A stretch of DNA of 64,000 nucleotides from Martinezella tropici (GTDB lineage: Bacteria > Pseudomonadota > Alphaproteobacteria > Rhizobiales > Rhizobiaceae), in the NCBI GenBank assembly GCA_000799755.1, contig JUHI01000008.1, positions 206,557-270,556 of the forward strand, read 5' to 3'. Of this stretch, positions 60,863 to 64,000 are shown piece after piece (the first letter of the stretch is position 1; the number at the start of each line of letters is the position of its first letter). The translations under genes and the position numbers were made by a program. The notes beneath the pieces were generated by a model. The model did not search any database, was not told the origin of the DNA, and saw nothing but the letters and a program-made list of their open reading frames with translations.

Positions 60863-61930
60863 ATGACGATATTGGTCTCAGGCGGTGCCGGTTTTATTGG
60901 TGGGAACTTTGTTCTTGACTGGCTGGTGCAGCATGATGAGACGGTGGTCAATCTGGACAAGCTGACCTATGCGGGCAATCTGGATACGTTGCAGGGATTG
61001 CGTGGCAACAATCGTCATGTGTTCGTGCATGGGGATATTGGCGACCGGGAGCTTGTGAGCGATCTGCTGTCGATGCACCGGCCGCGCGCGGTGATCAATT
61101 TTGCGGCCGAGAGCCATGTCGATCGTTCGATCCATGGACCTGGGGATTTCATCCAGACGAATATCGTTGGGACGTTCAACCTGCTGGAAGCGGTGCGTGG
61201 CTATTGGGACGGCCTGGCGGAAGATGAGAAGCAGGGCTTCCGCTTTCTGCATGTTTCGACGGATGAAGTCTACGGCACCTTGTCGAAGGACGATGCGCCG
61301 TTCAACGAACTCAACCGCTATGAGCCGAACAGTCCCTATTCTGCCAGCAAGGCGGCCTCCGACCATCTGGTGCGCGCCTGGCACCATACCTATGGTCTGC
61401 CGGTCCTGACGACGAACTGCAGCAACAATTACGGCCCGTATCATTTCCCGGAAAAACTGATCCCGCTGGTGATCCTGAATGCGCTGTCGGGCAAAAGCCT
61501 GCCGATCTACGGCGACGGCCAGCAGATCCGCGACTGGCTCTATGTGCGGGATCACTGCAGCGCCATCCGTCGCGTGCTGGAGGCCGGCAAGCTCGGCGAG
61601 ACCTATAATGTCGGCGGCTGGAACGAGAAGCCCAATCTCGAGGTCGTGCATACCATCTGCGCGATCCTCGACGAACTCCGCCCGAAGGCGGATGGCAGCC
61701 GCTACAGTGATCAGATCACCTTCGTTAGAGATCGGCCGGGCCATGACCGGCGCTATGCGATCGATGCGCGCAAGCTCGAGCGTGAACTCGGCTGGAGGCC
61801 GGCGGAGACCTTCGAGACGGGGATTCGCAAGACGATCGCATGGTATCTCGACAACCAGGACTGGGTGCGCAACGTGACGAGCGGCGCCTATCGCGAATGG
61901 GTCGGCAAGCAGTATGAGGTCGAGCTGTGA
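60863..61930 (+). CDS. rfbB: dTDP-glucose 4,6-dehydratase
   Basis: A 355-residue extended short-chain dehydrogenase. NAD site GGAGFIGGNFVLDW, catalytic STDEVYGTL and YSASKAASDHLVRAW (Tyr-x-x-x-Lys), and RDWLYVRDHCSAI are RmlB hallmarks. It converts dTDP-glucose to dTDP-4-keto-6-deoxyglucose, second step to dTDP-L-rhamnose. First gene of rfbB-D-A-C; its stop overlaps the rfbD GTG. Confidence 0.96.
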   Translation: MTILVSGGAGFIGGNFVLDWLVQHDETVVNLDKLTYAGNLDTLQGLRGNNRHVFVHGDIGDRELVSDLLSMHRPRAVINFAAESHVDRSIHGPGDFIQTNIVGTFNLLEAVRGYWDGLAEDEKQGFRFLHVSTDEVYGTLSKDDAPFNELNRYEPNSPYSASKAASDHLVRAWHHTYGLPVLTTNCSNNYGPYHFPEKLIPLVILNALSGKSLPIYGDGQQIRDWLYVRDHCSAIRRVLEAGKLGETYNVGGWNEKPNLEVVHTICAILDELRPKADGSRYSDQITFVRDRPGHDRRYAIDARKLERELGWRPAETFETGIRKTIAWYLDNQDWVRNVTSGAYREWVGKQYEVEL

Positions 61931-62829
61931 GCGCCATTCTGGTCACCGGCGCCAATGGGCAGGTCGGTTTTGAGCTGCAGCGCTCGCTTGGCGTTTTGGG
62001 GGATGTCGCTGCTCTGACGCGCGCAGACATGGATCTGGCGAGCGAAGCCAGCATTCTTGCCGCTCTTGATGAGCACAAGCCGCGCGTGATCGTGAACCCT
62101 GCCGCCTATACGGCGGTAGATCGGGCCGAGAGCGACCGGGAGCTGGCGATGGCGGTCAATGCCACCGCCCCGGGGATACTGGCGCGCTGGGCGGCGGATA
62201 ACGGCGCCTGGCTCGTCCATTACTCGACGGACTATGTCTTCGACGGCACGAAAGGCGATCCATATGGGGAGGAGGATGCGATCAATCCGCAGTCCGTCTA
62301 CGGCGAAAGCAAATGGCGGGGTGAGGAGGCGGTGCGCGCGTCCGGCGCGCGTCATGCCATTTTGCGCACGAGCTGGGTCTATGGCCATCACGGCAGCAAT
62401 TTTTTGAAGACGATCCTTCGGCTGGCGGGAGAAAGAAGCGCTCTGAACGTCGTTGCCGACCAGGTGGGGGCGCCGACCTCGGCGGCGTTGATCGCCGACG
62501 TCACGCGCGGGGTGATCGAGCGGATTGCGGCTTCACAGGCGCCCGACGACTTTGCGGGGACCTATCATCTCACAGCAAAGGGCAGCACCTCGTGGCACGG
62601 CTATGCCGCGCATATCGTGCGTGAGACGCTGGCGGCAAACGAGAAGCTTGCGCTTTCTCTCGATGCGCTGAAGCCGATATCGACAGCCGAATACCCGACA
62701 CCCGCCAGGCGCCCGGCCAATTCGAGGCTGAACTGCAGCAAGCTGATGGATCGCTTCGATATCGTTCTTCCCGCATGGCAGGACGGTGTCGACGATGTCC
62801 TGGCGAGATTGCGGGCCGTGGGGGATTGA
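61927..62829 (+). CDS. rfbD: dTDP-4-dehydrorhamnose reductase
   Basis: A 300-residue NADPH-dependent reductase (RmlD), last step to dTDP-L-rhamnose. TGANGQVGFELQR is the cofactor site, VNPAAYTAVDRAE and STDYVFDG are typical, and YGESKWRGE carries the catalytic Tyr/Lys. It begins with GTG overlapping the rfbB stop (GTGA). Confidence 0.95.
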   Translation: MSAILVTGANGQVGFELQRSLGVLGDVAALTRADMDLASEASILAALDEHKPRVIVNPAAYTAVDRAESDRELAMAVNATAPGILARWAADNGAWLVHYSTDYVFDGTKGDPYGEEDAINPQSVYGESKWRGEEAVRASGARHAILRTSWVYGHHGSNFLKTILRLAGERSALNVVADQVGAPTSAALIADVTRGVIERIAASQAPDDFAGTYHLTAKGSTSWHGYAAHIVRETLAANEKLALSLDALKPISTAEYPTPARRPANSRLNCSKLMDRFDIVLPAWQDGVDDVLARLRAVGD

Positions 62830-62916
62830 GAGCCGCAGGTTCGTGACGGCCGTGGTCAGCCCCCAAAGACAGCCGACAAGGCATAAGCAGACAGATTGAA
62901 GACGAGACGCTGGATC

Positions 62917-63804
62917 ATGACGAAAGCACGCAAGGGAATCATACTCGCCGGCGGATCGGGGACGCGGCTTTATCCGCTGACGCTCGCGGTCAGCAAGCAG
63001 CTGCTGCCGATCTACGACAAGCCGATGATCTACTATCCGCTGACGACGCTGATGCTGGCAGGTATCCGCGAGATCCTCATCATCTCGACGCCGCAGGACA
63101 CGCCTCGCTTCGAGCAGTTGCTTGGCGACGGCAGCCAATGGGGCATCAGGCTCGATTATGCCGTCCAGCCGAGCCCTGATGGCCTTGCCCAGGCATTTCT
63201 GATCGGCGAGGCATTCCTGGATGGCGCCCCGTCCGCGCTGGTGCTGGGGGACAACATCTTCTACGGACACGACTTTACCCGGTTGCTGCACGAGGCGAAC
63301 GAGAAGGAGGCGGGCGCCACCGTCTTTGCCTATCACGTGCAGGACCCGCATCGCTATGGCGTGGTCGAGTTCGACAAGGTGGGCCGGGCGATCAGCCTGG
63401 AGGAAAAGCCAAAGCTGCCGAAGAGCAATTATGCGGTCACCGGCCTCTATTTCTACGATGAAAGCGTCGTTGACGTTGCTAAATCCATCCGCCCGTCGCC
63501 GCGTGGCGAGTTGGAGATCACCGATGTCAATATCCGCTATCTGAACGCCGGTCAGCTGGATGTGCAGACCATGGGGCGCGGCTATGCCTGGCTTGACACG
63601 GGCACGCATGAATCCATGCTGGAGGCCAGCCACTACATTGCCACGATCGAGAACCGGCAGGGGCTGAAGGTCGCCTGCCCCGAGGAGATTGCCTATCGCA
63701 GCGGCTGGATCAGCGCATCTGACGTCGAGGCGCTGGCGCATCCGCTGAAGAAGAACGCCTATGGGCAATATCTCCTGGGGATATTGCGCGAGCAGATATT
63801 CTAA
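62917..63804 (+). CDS. rfbA: Glucose-1-phosphate thymidylyltransferase
   Basis: A 295-residue nucleotidyltransferase (RmlA), first step to dTDP-L-rhamnose. LAGGSGTRLYPLT is the nucleotide motif, then SKQLLPIYDKPMIYYPL, LGDNIFYG and VEFDKVGRAISLEEKPKLPKS. ATG 62917 is taken; a TTG seven codons earlier is less likely. It starts 87 bp after rfbD. Confidence 0.96.
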   Translation: MTKARKGIILAGGSGTRLYPLTLAVSKQLLPIYDKPMIYYPLTTLMLAGIREILIISTPQDTPRFEQLLGDGSQWGIRLDYAVQPSPDGLAQAFLIGEAFLDGAPSALVLGDNIFYGHDFTRLLHEANEKEAGATVFAYHVQDPHRYGVVEFDKVGRAISLEEKPKLPKSNYAVTGLYFYDESVVDVAKSIRPSPRGELEITDVNIRYLNAGQLDVQTMGRGYAWLDTGTHESMLEASHYIATIENRQGLKVACPEEIAYRSGWISASDVEALAHPLKKNAYGQYLLGILREQIF

Positions 63805-63863
63805 CGATCGCGGCGCGCGCCAGCGCCACATCTCCCGTGCGAACAATCCGAGCAGGACGACGA

Positions 63864-64000
63864 ATGAAAGCCATCGATACCGCCATCCCCGACGTCAAGA
63901 TCATCGAGCCGACGGTATTTGCCGACGATCGCGGCTTCTTCTTCGAAAGCTTCAGCGCGCTCAAGTTCGAAGCCGCAGTCGGACGAAGCGTCGACTTCGT
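63864..64000 (+). CDS. rfbC: dTDP-4-dehydrorhamnose 3,5-epimerase, 5' part
   Basis: The first 45 codons only; the gene runs past the window end. VKIIEPTVFADDRGFFFESF is the conserved start of RmlC. With rfbB, rfbD and rfbA it completes the rhamnose pathway, probably serving O-antigen or exopolysaccharide synthesis. Confidence 0.9.
   Translation, partial: MKAIDTAIPDVKIIEPTVFADDRGFFFESFSALKFEAAVGRSVDF

Noticed and set aside
1..64000. CRISPR arrays, tRNA or rRNA genes, insertion sequences, prophage genes
   Set aside because: No regularly spaced repeats, clover-leaf sequences, transposases or integrases were seen.

Overview
The window looks like a chromosome or chromid segment of a fast-growing rhizobium (Rhizobium / Agrobacterium rhizogenes-like Alphaproteobacteria). 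The evidence is high-GC coding DNA with AT-rich control regions, a type III cellulose operon (bcsN-A-B-Z-K), TGA-N9-TCA 'iron-responsive operator' boxes of the RirA type, a full CtrA half-site pair, and an RpoI-like ECF sigma factor beside a hydroxamate siderophore locus. No tRNA, rRNA, CRISPR array or transposase was seen.

Layout. 1-8.5 kb: LysR regulator, HPP-CBS membrane protein, small accessory genes and a two-gene ABC importer (double permease plus ATPase with a C-terminal extension). 8.5-12 kb: a GT39 / GT2 / YdjC-type deacetylase set resembling lipid-linked amino-sugar pathways that modify lipid A. 13.7-23.3 kb: a D-peptide utilisation locus with two unrelated D-aminopeptidases (DmpA and DAP types), a D-amino-acid aminotransferase, a LysR regulator and a dppABCDF-type importer. 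23.6-28 kb: ArsR/SRPBCC pair, DHFR-like reductase, a GntR regulator with two winged helices, and a UxaA/GarD-type dehydratase under a perfect 40-bp palindrome. 28.3-37.4 kb: the cellulose operon with a CtrA site upstream.

37.7-60.6 kb is the most notable part: an iron-siderophore island. It holds an esterase, a TonB-dependent receptor, fhuCDB-type import genes, a GNAT, an ECF sigma factor, a phosphopantetheinyl transferase, an IucD-like N-hydroxylase, a single-module NRPS (degenerate C-A-PCP-TE), an IucB-like acyltransferase, a MATE exporter, a cystathionine-synthase-like PLP enzyme, an enterobacterial-type diaminopimelate decarboxylase (LysA), a cytochrome P450 and an LpxL-like acyltransferase. 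The set parallels vicibactin (vbs/rpoI) but lacks recognisable vbsG/vbsL/vbsC and adds lysine-forming and tailoring genes. It may make a different hydroxamate, possibly hydroxylysine-based. Four iron boxes lie 64-76 nt upstream of the esterase, receptor, sigma and acyltransferase genes.

60.9 kb to the end: dTDP-L-rhamnose genes rfbB-rfbD-rfbA-rfbC, with rfbC cut by the window edge.
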